From G963674835 sp963674835 (lineage in GTDB: Bacteria; Planctomycetota; Planctomycetia; Pirellulales; Thermoguttaceae), in assembly GCA_963674835.2 (NCBI GenBank), contig CAXXKC010000003.1:434001-498000 (forward strand): a stretch of DNA of 64,000 nt, read 5' to 3'. The position numbers and the translations under genes are program-made. This document shows positions 17,857 through 26,624 of the stretch, piece after piece (position 1 is the stretch's first letter; the number at the start of each line of letters is the position of its first letter). The notes beneath the pieces are model-generated. The model ran no database searches, had not been told where the DNA came from, and worked only from the letters and a program-made list of their open reading frames with translations.

Positions 17857-18927
17857 ATGAACACGGTCGCGACCAACCCGTTTCTCGGCATCGGAATGCA
17901 CGCAGTCGGGGCAACGTTCGCCGCCACCTGCTACACGCCAGAGAAGCGCATCCGCGGTTGGTCCTGGCAAACGTACTGGATCAGCCAGGCGTCGTTCTGC
18001 TGGTTCCTGTTGCCAATCGTTGGTGCCGCCATGACGATCCCGGATCTCGTTGTGGTGCTCCGCGAGGCACCCACGGACGCCATGCTCCATTCGTTCCTGC
18101 TCGGCGCGGCTTACGGCATTGGCGGCACGGCGTTCGGCATTTCGATTCGCTACATCGGCTTCTCGCTGACCTACGCCATCGCCGTGGGCCTCTCCAGCGT
18201 TTTGGGAACGCTCATCCCTCCGTTGGTCAAAGGTACGCTGCTGACAACGCTGAACAAGCCGGGCGCCGAATGGATCATTGCCGGCATCGTCGCCGGCACG
18301 CTGGGTATCGCTGGAGCGGGCTGGGCTGGCCGGCTCAAGGAACTCGATCTGAGCGCGCAGCACGGCAACGGCGAGTTCGCGTTGGGCAAGGGCCTACTGC
18401 TCTCGCTCTTGGCGGGCGTGCTGTCGGCAGTCTACGGGTTCGCGTTGGAGGCGGGCGAGCCGATTGCCGACGTGGCCTCCCTCCACGGTGCCGGTGTCTG
18501 GCGGGGCAATGTCGTCTACATCTTTTCCAACACCGGAGCGTTCGTTACTACGTCGATCTACTGTCTGTTCCTGCACGTCCGCCACCGAACGCTCGGCGAG
18601 TTGGTGCGAATGCCAGCCGGCTGGTCCCAAGCGTATCTGCCGATGAATTGGCTGCTGTCGCTGGTCACGGGGCTGTTTTGGTACGGACAGTTCTTCTTCT
18701 ACAACCTCGGCCACGTGCGCATGGGCCACTACAAGTTTACGAGTTGGGCCATCCACATGATCATGCTGGTGTTGATCAGCAACGTGGTCGGCGTGGTGCT
18801 GCGCGAATGGCGTTCGTGCCGGCGGCTGACCCACCGAACCATCGCGGCCGCACTGCTAGTGCTCATCGCCGCGGTGCTCATGCTGACGTACGGCAACTAC
18901 CTGGGCGCCCTCGCGTCACCGTCTTGA
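17857..18927 (+). CDS. rhaT: L-rhamnose/proton symporter RhaT family
   Basis: A 356-aa polytopic protein with about ten hydrophobic segments. It matches the RhaT family (drug/metabolite transporter superfamily): GIGMHAVGATFAATCYTP at the N-terminus, the QASFCWFLLPIVGA and GAAYGIGGTAFGISIRYIGF segments, and a C-terminal EWR-containing loop before the last helix. It should sit in the inner membrane and import L-rhamnose or a similar deoxysugar with H+. It is likely co-transcribed with the upstream GH38 gene (35-nt gap). No rhamnose isomerase/kinase genes are nearby, so the true substrate is uncertain. Confidence 0.85.
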   Translation: MNTVATNPFLGIGMHAVGATFAATCYTPEKRIRGWSWQTYWISQASFCWFLLPIVGAAMTIPDLVVVLREAPTDAMLHSFLLGAAYGIGGTAFGISIRYIGFSLTYAIAVGLSSVLGTLIPPLVKGTLLTTLNKPGAEWIIAGIVAGTLGIAGAGWAGRLKELDLSAQHGNGEFALGKGLLLSLLAGVLSAVYGFALEAGEPIADVASLHGAGVWRGNVVYIFSNTGAFVTTSIYCLFLHVRHRTLGELVRMPAGWSQAYLPMNWLLSLVTGLFWYGQFFFYNLGHVRMGHYKFTSWAIHMIMLVLISNVVGVVLREWRSCRRLTHRTIAAALLVLIAAVLMLTYGNYLGALASPS

Positions 18928-18939
18928 TGGGCGAGCCCG

Positions 18940-19263
18940 TCACGCATCACCGAAGAAGACCGCCAGCCACACGGTCGGCCCGTCGGGAGTCGTCCACTCG
19001 ACCCGATGCCTGCGGTGAGCGGGAATCAGTACATAATCGCCCGGCCGCATGGTGATCGCCTCGTCGTTGCCCTCAAAGAGCAGCCTGGCTTCGCCCTTGA
19101 GTACGGCCACCCATTCGTGTTCCTCCTGATCGTACCAGAAGCGGTCGGGGCTCGCCTGACCGTGTGAGACGATTCGTTCGATGCGAACGGACCCGCGCTC
19201 GGCGAGCGTCTCGACAACCTCTTTCGAAAGATCGGCAGGAAGGTCGGACAACAGGTTCTTCAT
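18940..19263 (-). CDS. Cupin-domain protein
   Basis: A 107-aa single-domain cupin. Seen: EEHEWVAVLKGEARLLFEG (cupin motif 1 region) and RPGDYVLIPAHRRHRVEWT (motif 2, with His). The start ATG at 19263 overlaps the stop of the upstream 890-aa gene in an ATGA arrangement (4 nt), so translation is probably coupled; a longer reading from 19320 would run deep into that gene. Such small cupins often act as isomerases or binding proteins; no substrate can be assigned. It is convergent with rhaT. Confidence 0.8.
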   Translation of the reverse strand: MKNLLSDLPADLSKEVVETLAERGSVRIERIVSHGQASPDRFWYDQEEHEWVAVLKGEARLLFEGNDEAITMRPGDYVLIPAHRRHRVEWTTPDGPTVWLAVFFGDA

Positions 19264-21932
19264 TGCTTCTCCAGCACGATCACCTCGTAGAGGCCGATCG
19301 CGGGAACACGGATTTCCCAAGAGTCGGCCTGCCGGTGAATCTCCAGCGGGCGGGCGGTGACAACGGATCTGGCTTGGCGGACGGGCAGATTGCCACGAAG
19401 AACCGCGCCGGGCCCGGTCGGTTGCTGCCAGTCGGTGTGCCGGGCAACGCGGTTATGCAGATGCACGTCGATTCGGTTCCCTTCCGCTTCGAAGATGCCC
19501 GCTCGAACGTCGGGAGACGTTTGGAGGGTGATCGGAGGCGGCGCCACCTCGCTGAGCAGGCCGGCTACTCGCAGGACGAATTGTTGCGGCAACACCAGCG
19601 CGTCGGGCCCGCTTTCAAAACCCTCGCGACATACGGCCACTTCGCTGCCGTCGTGCTTTCGGGCGGAGACCTCGATATTGTCCAGATAGAAGACCGCCGG
19701 CTCCGTGCCCGGGCCGAAGATCACCACACGGTCCGTTCGCTGGTACTCGGCGGCAGGCGTAGCGGTCGACGGAGATTCGAGCTTCTTCCCGTCCGGCAGC
19801 ATCACCGCCGCTCGGCAGGTGGAGGGTCTTCCTTCTCGTGCAAAATCGTACGCGATCGTTGCGTGGACCCATTGCCCCACAGGAATCCGGCCCAACTCGT
19901 GACCGCCGAACACGACCCGGCCCTCGGGCTCGATCATCAGGCGAGGTCCGGCGGCCGGCCCCGTATCGGACCGCACGTCGACAATCACGGCTGCGCTGTG
20001 ATCGATTCTGAGATCGAACTGGACCACGCCGCCGGCGCTGTCCGACGCGTCGAACGGTGCAACGCACGTTTCCAGGTCGGGGCAGTACGACTCTGGGGCG
20101 GAACCGGCATCCGTGCATTTCAAGCACTGTTTGCCCGAAGCGGGCGCCTCGGCGACCACCTCCATGTTCGTGTCGCCGCCATGGACGGGCATGCTTCCCA
20201 GCAGGTCGGCGCCGTCCACCGACATGACCACCACGCGGCCTCGGCCGAAGGGTCGAATGGCTACGGCCGGCGGCGCGTCGGAGTCGGCGCCCTCGCGGCC
20301 GAGCACCCTCCACTCACTCGCAGCGAGTCGGAGTTTCGTTCGCCGGTCGGCATACAGGGTGGTTTGCCTTCCTGCGATGTCCGCGATCAACACGATGTCG
20401 CGTCTATCGGCAACGGACGGAACGACCTTCTCGAAAGAGAAACCAAACGCACCGGCCAACGGATTCTCGGCGCGGCGTTGTCCTTCCGGATCACACTGGC
20501 CGGCCCCGGGCCCCAAGAGCAACGTTCCGCCCGAGCGGACATACTCGATTGCAGTCCGGGCCTGCGCATCACTAATCGCGATCGACAGAGGCATCAGCAG
20601 CAGTTTGTAGCGTGCCAGGAAATCGGGCGTGAAATCGGCGTCGAAGACATAGTCGGGCGAAAGATGGGCCCGCCCCAAGCCCTCCGTCCAGTTCGACAAC
20701 GTTCCGAAAAACGGGTTGGGCTCCCAACTGCGGCCCTGGGTGGGGCCGAAGAAGAAGGTCTCGGTTTGTTGCGAGACGTGCACCGCACAATAGGGCAGCG
20801 ACGGGCCACCTACGTACGGGTGGATAGTATCGAGGATCGGCGTCATGAGGGCCGCGGCGGCGACGGCATTTTCGTCCTCGCCGGTGAACGTGTCGTACCC
20901 GAACGACGCCTCCCCGCCCGCCGTGTAGCACACCAGAGCATGCTCCAGCAAGTGCTCGACGCCCGTGTCGACATTCGGCCCGACGTCGAACTGTCGCCAC
21001 ACTTCGGATTGTGGGCGTCCATAGGCCCGGCAGAGCCGCATGGTTTGATCGATGGTCAGGGCGGTGTACGATTCCGAACCGGTGATCATGTCGGCGGCGT
21101 ACTTGTCCAGCGGGACACCGCTGTACCAGGGAGAGTCGCAGCGATGATAGTGATTGACCGCCACGATCGCCTGCGGATGCGCCTTACGGATGGCACCGCT
21201 CAAACGCCCGAGGTAGTCGCCGAATGCTCGATAGCGCCAAGCCAGCCACTGGCGAAAGACAGGATTGCTCCAATCGACGTGGTCGGGAATCTGAGCGCCG
21301 GTTGCTTCCGTGAACTTCTTCTGGCAGGCGAGGCAGCGGCAGGTCAGCGGAAGTGGGCGCTGCCAGACGGGCGTCCAGAACGAGCCGTCGAACCAGACGC
21401 CATCCAACTTGAAATGCTCGATCGCCCAGTTGCAGTATGCGATCAGGGCATCGCCGTAGGGGCTCATCACGCAGCAGGCGGCGTTCGGATCGCACTCTTC
21501 CGGCCACGGCAGGATCGACACCTGGCGCCAGTCGGGATGCTCGGCGCCGCCGCTGGCACAGTAACTCAGCGAGATCCACGAGACGGCCGACATCCCCGAC
21601 CGGCGGATCTCGTCGACCCAATGCTTGAGCAGCTTTTCGTTGGCGGCTGCAACTTCTGAGCTGCAGCGACAGGGCAGGTAAGGGTTCTCGACCAGCGGGC
21701 AGCCACCGTCGTCGACGACCTGAATCCATCGCGCCTGGACCCCCGCCTTGGCCAGCGCCGGTTCGAGCTTATCGATCGATGCCAGAGGATCGGTCGGGGG
21801 CTGCGTTCGCCCTTCGATGCGGAGACATGCCCGACCGTACGAAGTCTTCTCGATCGGATCGGCCGACAACAACACATGGCAGTGTAGGACAACCGCGACA
21901 ACGAGCACACCAAAGCCAAACGATCGAAACAT
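19260..21932 (-). CDS. Secreted glycoside hydrolase-like protein with C-terminal LamG-like domain
   Basis: An 890-aa protein. The ATG at 21932 gives a signal peptide (MFRSFGFGVLVVAVVLHCHV); TTG 21962 is possible but less likely. Residues 20-370 look like a TIM-barrel hydrolase (FKLDGVWFDGSFWTP, AIVAVNHYHR, SYTALTID), close to the 'hypothetical glycosyl hydrolase 6'/beta-galactosidase-like group. Residues ~440-560 resemble a beta-galactosidase trimerisation or glutamine-amidotransferase-like fold (YKLLLMPLSIAISD, YVRSGGTLLLGPG). Residues ~600-780 are a concanavalin/LamG-like module (FDLRIDHSA, FYLDNIEVSAR). It is unusually cysteine-rich for the window (e.g. CRCLACQKKF). Substrate unknown. Confidence 0.7.
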   Translation of the reverse strand: MFRSFGFGVLVVAVVLHCHVLLSADPIEKTSYGRACLRIEGRTQPPTDPLASIDKLEPALAKAGVQARWIQVVDDGGCPLVENPYLPCRCSSEVAAANEKLLKHWVDEIRRSGMSAVSWISLSYCASGGAEHPDWRQVSILPWPEECDPNAACCVMSPYGDALIAYCNWAIEHFKLDGVWFDGSFWTPVWQRPLPLTCRCLACQKKFTEATGAQIPDHVDWSNPVFRQWLAWRYRAFGDYLGRLSGAIRKAHPQAIVAVNHYHRCDSPWYSGVPLDKYAADMITGSESYTALTIDQTMRLCRAYGRPQSEVWRQFDVGPNVDTGVEHLLEHALVCYTAGGEASFGYDTFTGEDENAVAAAALMTPILDTIHPYVGGPSLPYCAVHVSQQTETFFFGPTQGRSWEPNPFFGTLSNWTEGLGRAHLSPDYVFDADFTPDFLARYKLLLMPLSIAISDAQARTAIEYVRSGGTLLLGPGAGQCDPEGQRRAENPLAGAFGFSFEKVVPSVADRRDIVLIADIAGRQTTLYADRRTKLRLAASEWRVLGREGADSDAPPAVAIRPFGRGRVVVMSVDGADLLGSMPVHGGDTNMEVVAEAPASGKQCLKCTDAGSAPESYCPDLETCVAPFDASDSAGGVVQFDLRIDHSAAVIVDVRSDTGPAAGPRLMIEPEGRVVFGGHELGRIPVGQWVHATIAYDFAREGRPSTCRAAVMLPDGKKLESPSTATPAAEYQRTDRVVIFGPGTEPAVFYLDNIEVSARKHDGSEVAVCREGFESGPDALVLPQQFVLRVAGLLSEVAPPPITLQTSPDVRAGIFEAEGNRIDVHLHNRVARHTDWQQPTGPGAVLRGNLPVRQARSVVTARPLEIHRQADSWEIRVPAIGLYEVIVLEKQ

Positions 21933-22192
21933 GGTCGTTACTCTCAAGGTCTCCTCCGGCAAGGCTTGCTTGCAAAGATGATGCGTGTCGGGCCGATGGC
22001 GTACATCATCGTATCGACACGTGCGATTGACAAGACCCGACCGAAAGACGACGTGGTTTGCCGTACCGGATCGAGCGGGCAGGGCAGGGGGGCAACATTG
22101 ACGACGCTCGCGACGGATGATAGCCTTGGCGGTGGTCCATCGATGGACTCGTCTTGCCTGTGTGCCAGCAATCCTGAAAACGGAGCGAAGCG

Positions 22193-23245
22193 ATGAGCGG
22201 TGTGATCGGGCACACCATGTACGCGATTCTGGCAGCCAAGGCGGCCGAACAACGGAAGCTGCCGATTGCGCCGATCATCGGGCAACACTTCGCCTCGTAC
22301 GTGGCCGGCGCGTACCTGGGAAGCGACATCCAGACGCTGCCGGCGGCCGTATGCCGCGACACGGGAAAGGAAGTCGGCTATGGCACGACGCCTCCGGAAC
22401 GAAGCCCGTTGACGGGCGGGCCGGTCACCGTGTGGCAGATCGAGTTCCAAGGAAAGAAGTACACGCCTCGCGACATTTATGAGATGTTCTACGGTCGCGC
22501 GCATCTGCTCTTCGGCTGGAGCGACGCGGACCGTGACAAGCGCCTGCGTTGGGAGCAGTTGCCCAGCTACGTCGCGGCCGTCGCGGGCGATGCCATGGAG
22601 CGGTTCGGCCCGGGACAGAGACCGCTGGCGTACGTGTTCGGCTGGGCAACGCACCTGGCGGGCGACAGCCTGATCAAATCGATTCAACCGGGCGTGACAC
22701 TGAAACTACTGGATGGAAAATACACCACCAAGAACCGGCCCATCCAGGATCTCGTCACCTTCCACGAGATCGGCTGCAAGGAACTGAAGGTGAACTGGGC
22801 GGCCCTGTTGACCGATGCGGCGGAGACGCCGGTGGAGCGCGTCCAGTGCCACTACATGCGCGTGGCAAGCCCGGTCGGACACCTCACATGGTACTTCCCC
22901 GGCGACTGGGAACCGGAGCAGGAGGCCCTGCTACTGAAGGTCTTGGCAGAGAATCGCCGCTACGAGCGCGCTCGCGTCGGCGAGGTGCTCAACGAACTGC
23001 AATTGCACGATACGCCCGACGGTGCCGACTGCAGTGCGGAACTGAGCCGTCAGACCGGCGGACTGCACTACAAGGAAATGCTACGTCTGGCCGACGAGGC
23101 CGGTTTCCGGAACGCACTGTGGCAGATCGCCGAACAGACGGCCGACCTGTTCCAGCAGGTGATCCACGAGCAGCCGCTGCTCCAATCGCTCCCGGCCGGC
23201 ACAGGCCCGACCTGGGACGAATTGACGCGAAAATGGCGGCGCTGA
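22193..23245 (+). CDS. Putative zinc-dependent phospholipase C-like protein
   Basis: A 350-aa protein; GGAG lies about 7 nt before the ATG. The N-terminal part carries GVIGHTMYAILAAKAAEQ, GQHFASYVAGAYLGSDIQTL and GWATHLAGDSLIKS. These have the spaced His/Asp pattern of the zinc-dependent phospholipase C / S1-P1 nuclease all-helical fold (PF00882-like): a His near the start, a G-[AT]-x-x-x-D segment, and a His...GD segment. No signal peptide is evident. The match is by pattern only; another metal hydrolase is possible. It is flanked by the divergent GH-like gene and the FGE-sialidase gene. Confidence 0.5.
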   Translation: MSGVIGHTMYAILAAKAAEQRKLPIAPIIGQHFASYVAGAYLGSDIQTLPAAVCRDTGKEVGYGTTPPERSPLTGGPVTVWQIEFQGKKYTPRDIYEMFYGRAHLLFGWSDADRDKRLRWEQLPSYVAAVAGDAMERFGPGQRPLAYVFGWATHLAGDSLIKSIQPGVTLKLLDGKYTTKNRPIQDLVTFHEIGCKELKVNWAALLTDAAETPVERVQCHYMRVASPVGHLTWYFPGDWEPEQEALLLKVLAENRRYERARVGEVLNELQLHDTPDGADCSAELSRQTGGLHYKEMLRLADEAGFRNALWQIAEQTADLFQQVIHEQPLLQSLPAGTGPTWDELTRKWRR

Positions 23246-23314
23246 CGGTGCGATTGCCACGGTGCGAGGCGACTTGCCGAACGCGTAAGATTTGCACACA
23301 ATCGGAGCCATCCC

Positions 23315-25195
23315 ATGATTGCCGTGCATTGTGTCCTGGCTGCGATGCTTGCGGTCGTTGCCGACGCCCAATCATCGAAGACGCAGCCCGAGGCGTTTGA
23401 CAATTCCCAGGGCATGCACATGGTGCTGATTCACCCGGATCAGTATCTGACCGGCACACGACTGGACCGGTCGAACTGGCGGTGGTACGAACGTGCGGAG
23501 ATCCCTCGCTGGGTATCGCTCACCGTGCCCTTCTACATGGCCGCGCACGAGGTCACGAACGCACAGTACCGCCGTTTCGTCGTCGAGACCAAGCGGCCCG
23601 GGCCCAAGGGACTGCTGCTTCGCGGCCTGACGCTCGTTCGCGATTTCGAGCCCTGGCACGACCCGGCTTTCAGCGGCGACGACCGGCCGGTGGTATGCGT
23701 TACGTACGCCGATGCAGAGGCCTTCTGCCGTTGGCTCAGCGAGAAAGAGAAACGCCCGTACCGATTGCCGACCTCCGACGAATGGGAGTATGCCTGCCGC
23801 GCCGGGTGGGGCACCGACTTCAACTGGGGAAGCAACACGATCACGCCCGAGCTGGCCAACTACGACTCGCGGCTGGCAGAAGACAGTGCCGTGATAGGGC
23901 AGGGCACGGGATTGCCCTTCTCCGGAAGTCCGGTCAGCGTCGGTTCGTACAAGCCGAACGACTGGGGGCTGTTCGACATGCACGGCAACGTCAACGAGAT
24001 AACGAGCACAGGCGGTGAGTTTCGCGTGGTGCGCGGCGGCGGTTGGAACGACAGCGCCCGCCGGTGCCGATCGGCCAGTGTGCGTGACCGCTGGAAGTCC
24101 GATTGCGCGATGGCCGGCATCGGCTTTCGCGTGATTTGCGATGCACCGCCGCAGCGCCACCTAGAGGTCAGTCTTGGGGAGCCCTTGATCGTCAAGACGA
24201 CCACACAGAAGGCGCTGAGCGATTTCGGGCGCAAGATCCTGCTACTCAAGGGCGGAACGCTCATCGTCCACGACCGCATGTCCAGCGACGGCGGCAAGAC
24301 GTGGAGCCCGTGCCCGATGCAGCCCAATCCGATCGCGATCGAAATGCACGACGGCACGATCGTCTCCATCCCGTTCATCATCCCGCGCGACAAGGCGAAG
24401 CCCGACGGCTGGGGAAAGGCTTCTTGCCTGCGATCGACTGACGGTTGGAAGACGGTCACGACCTACGAGGCCACCTTCCACGTCCCCGATGCAATCGGCG
24501 GCTTCGACGACGCCGGGAACTACCGAGACGCGATCGGCTACTGCGACCACGACGTCGTCGAGCTACCCGGCGGCGAGCTGCTGATGACAATGTACGGCTT
24601 CTGGAAGTCGGCGAGGGTGTTATCCGACTATCAGCGATACCCGATCGAGACTCAGCAGTGGAAGTATGTCGCCTGGATCATGAAGTCGTCGGACCGGGGC
24701 GCGACGTGGACATGCCTTTCCAAAGGCATCGAGCACTGCGAGCTAACTCGCGGGGGTGGAAGCGAGCTGGGGCTGATCCGACTAGCCGACGGGGACCTAC
24801 TCCTGGCGGCGCGGACGGGTGAACATGGCTATCCCAACGAACGGATGCTGTTCATCTGGTCGAAGGACAGCGGTACCACCTGGGTCGAGCCGCGCCAGCT
24901 TCGCGTGGACGGCCGGCCGCTGCTGGGCATCTTCCCGCAGTTCGCCCTGATGCCCGATGGTGTTCTGACCATGACCTGGGGGCGCACTGGCGGCGCAGCC
25001 AGCGCCGTTGCCTTCAGTCTTGACGGCGGCGGCCGGAACTGGAGCGACTTCACCGCCATTCCCGACGACATTGGCGGGTACAACGATATCGTCCAGCTTC
25101 CCGCGGGGCCTCTGTTGGTCAGTGCGTCGAAGAAGCTTGCCGAGGGCTACGACCTGCGGCTGATCCCCGTAACCGTTCGGCGAAGCGGCGATTGA
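23315..25195 (+). CDS. Secreted FGE-sulfatase-domain / sialidase (BNR) fusion
   Basis: A 626-aa protein with a short signal peptide (MIAVHCVLAAMLAVVADAQ). Residues ~35-285 form a formylglycine-generating-enzyme (FGE/SUMF1) C-type-lectin-like domain: HEVTNAQYRRFV, RLPTSDEWEYACRAG, GLFDMHGNVNEI, RVVRGGGWNDSARRCRSA and GFRVICD. Residues ~290-620 form a sialidase-type beta-propeller with Asp-box/BNR elements (SSDGGKTWSPC, SSDRGATWTC, SKDSGTTWVEP). In true FGE a second Cys precedes the YCxRYR motif; here that stretch is GWNDSARRC, so one catalytic Cys is missing and the domain is probably structural or sugar-binding. Another sialidase-like gene follows, convergent. Confidence 0.8.
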   Translation: MIAVHCVLAAMLAVVADAQSSKTQPEAFDNSQGMHMVLIHPDQYLTGTRLDRSNWRWYERAEIPRWVSLTVPFYMAAHEVTNAQYRRFVVETKRPGPKGLLLRGLTLVRDFEPWHDPAFSGDDRPVVCVTYADAEAFCRWLSEKEKRPYRLPTSDEWEYACRAGWGTDFNWGSNTITPELANYDSRLAEDSAVIGQGTGLPFSGSPVSVGSYKPNDWGLFDMHGNVNEITSTGGEFRVVRGGGWNDSARRCRSASVRDRWKSDCAMAGIGFRVICDAPPQRHLEVSLGEPLIVKTTTQKALSDFGRKILLLKGGTLIVHDRMSSDGGKTWSPCPMQPNPIAIEMHDGTIVSIPFIIPRDKAKPDGWGKASCLRSTDGWKTVTTYEATFHVPDAIGGFDDAGNYRDAIGYCDHDVVELPGGELLMTMYGFWKSARVLSDYQRYPIETQQWKYVAWIMKSSDRGATWTCLSKGIEHCELTRGGGSELGLIRLADGDLLLAARTGEHGYPNERMLFIWSKDSGTTWVEPRQLRVDGRPLLGIFPQFALMPDGVLTMTWGRTGGAASAVAFSLDGGGRNWSDFTAIPDDIGGYNDIVQLPAGPLLVSASKKLAEGYDLRLIPVTVRRSGD

Positions 25196-25238
25196 CGAGC
25201 GGGTCGGCCGACGAGTCCTTGTGGGCCGCACCATTGCC

Positions 25239-26561
25239 TCACGGCTTCGTGCTGGCCTTCGGCAGGGGGGTGAGCCAGTACTTGTAGCAATCGGCCGTGG
25301 CCCAATGCTCTCCGGAGCGTTCGCCGTACAGAGTGATCAGCAACTCGAACTGATGGGTTTCGCGGTTCTCCAGCAGCGAGAAGTTCGAGAACTGGATGTG
25401 GTCCGACTGGTCGGGCCGGCGGTCGTCGACGACGGTCACCGTGTTGCATTTGAGGGCGGGAATGGTCTCTTCGACTTCCGCGATGATCAGCGGATATCGC
25501 GGCCAGTTGCCGGAAGGTGGCTTCGGTGAGATGTTGCCGAAGTAGTACAGCTTGCCCGTCACGCTGTGCCGGATCAGACCGCACATGGTCGAAGGTGTGT
25601 AGAACGACGAACCGTCTTCGTACTTCAGTTCGCGAATATCGCTGAAGGTCGCGCCGCCGTCGGGCGACACGGCGTACCATCGCCGGCCCGGGGTTTGCAG
25701 CGTGTCGGATCCGCGCAACAGCATGAGCACGCGGCCGCCTTTCAGCTCGGCGATCGACGGTTCGGCCATACCGCGCGAGGTAATCGTCGGCGAGCCGGTA
25801 ATCCGTTTGCCGGCCGTCCAATCGTAATCGTCCTTGCCGGCATTCCAGCGGCCGATGAAGCACATCGCGCCGGCCTTCTCCGGCCGCTTGTCGTTGTCGG
25901 GATCGTCCGGGGCATTGGCGTGTCCGAGGCAGATGAGGACCGTGCCGTTGCTGTGCCGGATCATGTCGGTAGGTGTGCCCTGATTCCTCTTGATGTAGCC
26001 CGGCTTCAGCGGATCGTCGGGGTCGAAATCCTCTCCGTCTTCGTAGCGGAGTTGCTTCAGAGCGTTCCAGGTCCGGCCTCCGTCGCGCGACAGGTGATAA
26101 TACGTCTGACTATTGTAGGCCCTGCCCGACCGTATGACGCGGACCCAGGCTTCCAATAAGACGCCTGCCGCGGTGTCGTACAGTCGGCAGCTGCCGCCCT
26201 CCTGGACGAGTAACCCCTTGAGGGTTCGGTTCGCGTTGACGACGGGCCGATAGTCGGACCACGTGCGGCCGTTGTCGTCGGAGAACCGCTCTTTCACTTC
26301 GTGCCAGACGTCGCTGACCGACTCGAACGCATGGATCTGCCAGCGCTGGAGATCGGGGCCCGCGTACGACTCGCGCAGGCACGGTGCGCAGTCGGGCCGG
26401 GGGTGCTTTTCGTAGAGTTCCTTCTTGACGCTGACGATCGGCCGGTTCGTCGTCCATGGCGCCGCCGCCGACTGGCCCCGACAGACCCCTGGACCGAGCG
26501 ACATCATCACAAAGAGAATCGAAAGGTGGCATCGAACATCGAGCAGCATGTGGTTTGCCGG
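25239..26561 (-). CDS. Secreted sialidase/neuraminidase-family (BNR) protein
   Basis: About 440 aa. A GTG at 26561 sits 7 nt after AGAGG; ATG 26549 is the alternative. Both give a signal peptide (MLLDVRCHLSILFVMMSLG). The mature protein is a six-bladed propeller with Asp boxes S-x-D-x-G-x-T-W: SDDNGRTWSDY, SRDGGRTWNAL, SPDGGATFSDI. Other landmarks are GMAEPSIAELKGGRVLMLLRG and QFELLITLYGERSG. Known: this fold includes exo-sialidases and related glycan hydrolases, and many planctomycete members have unknown substrates. It converges with the FGE-sialidase fusion, so the two propellers sit side by side. Confidence 0.8.
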   Translation of the reverse strand, partial: PANHMLLDVRCHLSILFVMMSLGPGVCRGQSAAAPWTTNRPIVSVKKELYEKHPRPDCAPCLRESYAGPDLQRWQIHAFESVSDVWHEVKERFSDDNGRTWSDYRPVVNANRTLKGLLVQEGGSCRLYDTAAGVLLEAWVRVIRSGRAYNSQTYYHLSRDGGRTWNALKQLRYEDGEDFDPDDPLKPGYIKRNQGTPTDMIRHSNGTVLICLGHANAPDDPDNDKRPEKAGAMCFIGRWNAGKDDYDWTAGKRITGSPTITSRGMAEPSIAELKGGRVLMLLRGSDTLQTPGRRWYAVSPDGGATFSDIRELKYEDGSSFYTPSTMCGLIRHSVTGKLYYFGNISPKPPSGNWPRYPLIIAEVEETIPALKCNTVTVVDDRRPDQSDHIQFSNFSLLENRETHQFELLITLYGERSGEHWATADCYKYWLTPLPKASTKP

Positions 26562-26624
26562 CACGGTTGCACCTCTTCTTTCGCTTGTGACTCGGATGTT
26601 TCTGGCACATTCCGCCAATAACGG

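Noticed and set aside
19164..21659. Plus-strand open frame of 831 codons
   Set aside because: Antisense shadow of the 890-aa glycoside-hydrolase-like gene; Arg/His/Asp-rich with no recognisable domain, whereas the minus strand has a signal peptide and barrel motifs.
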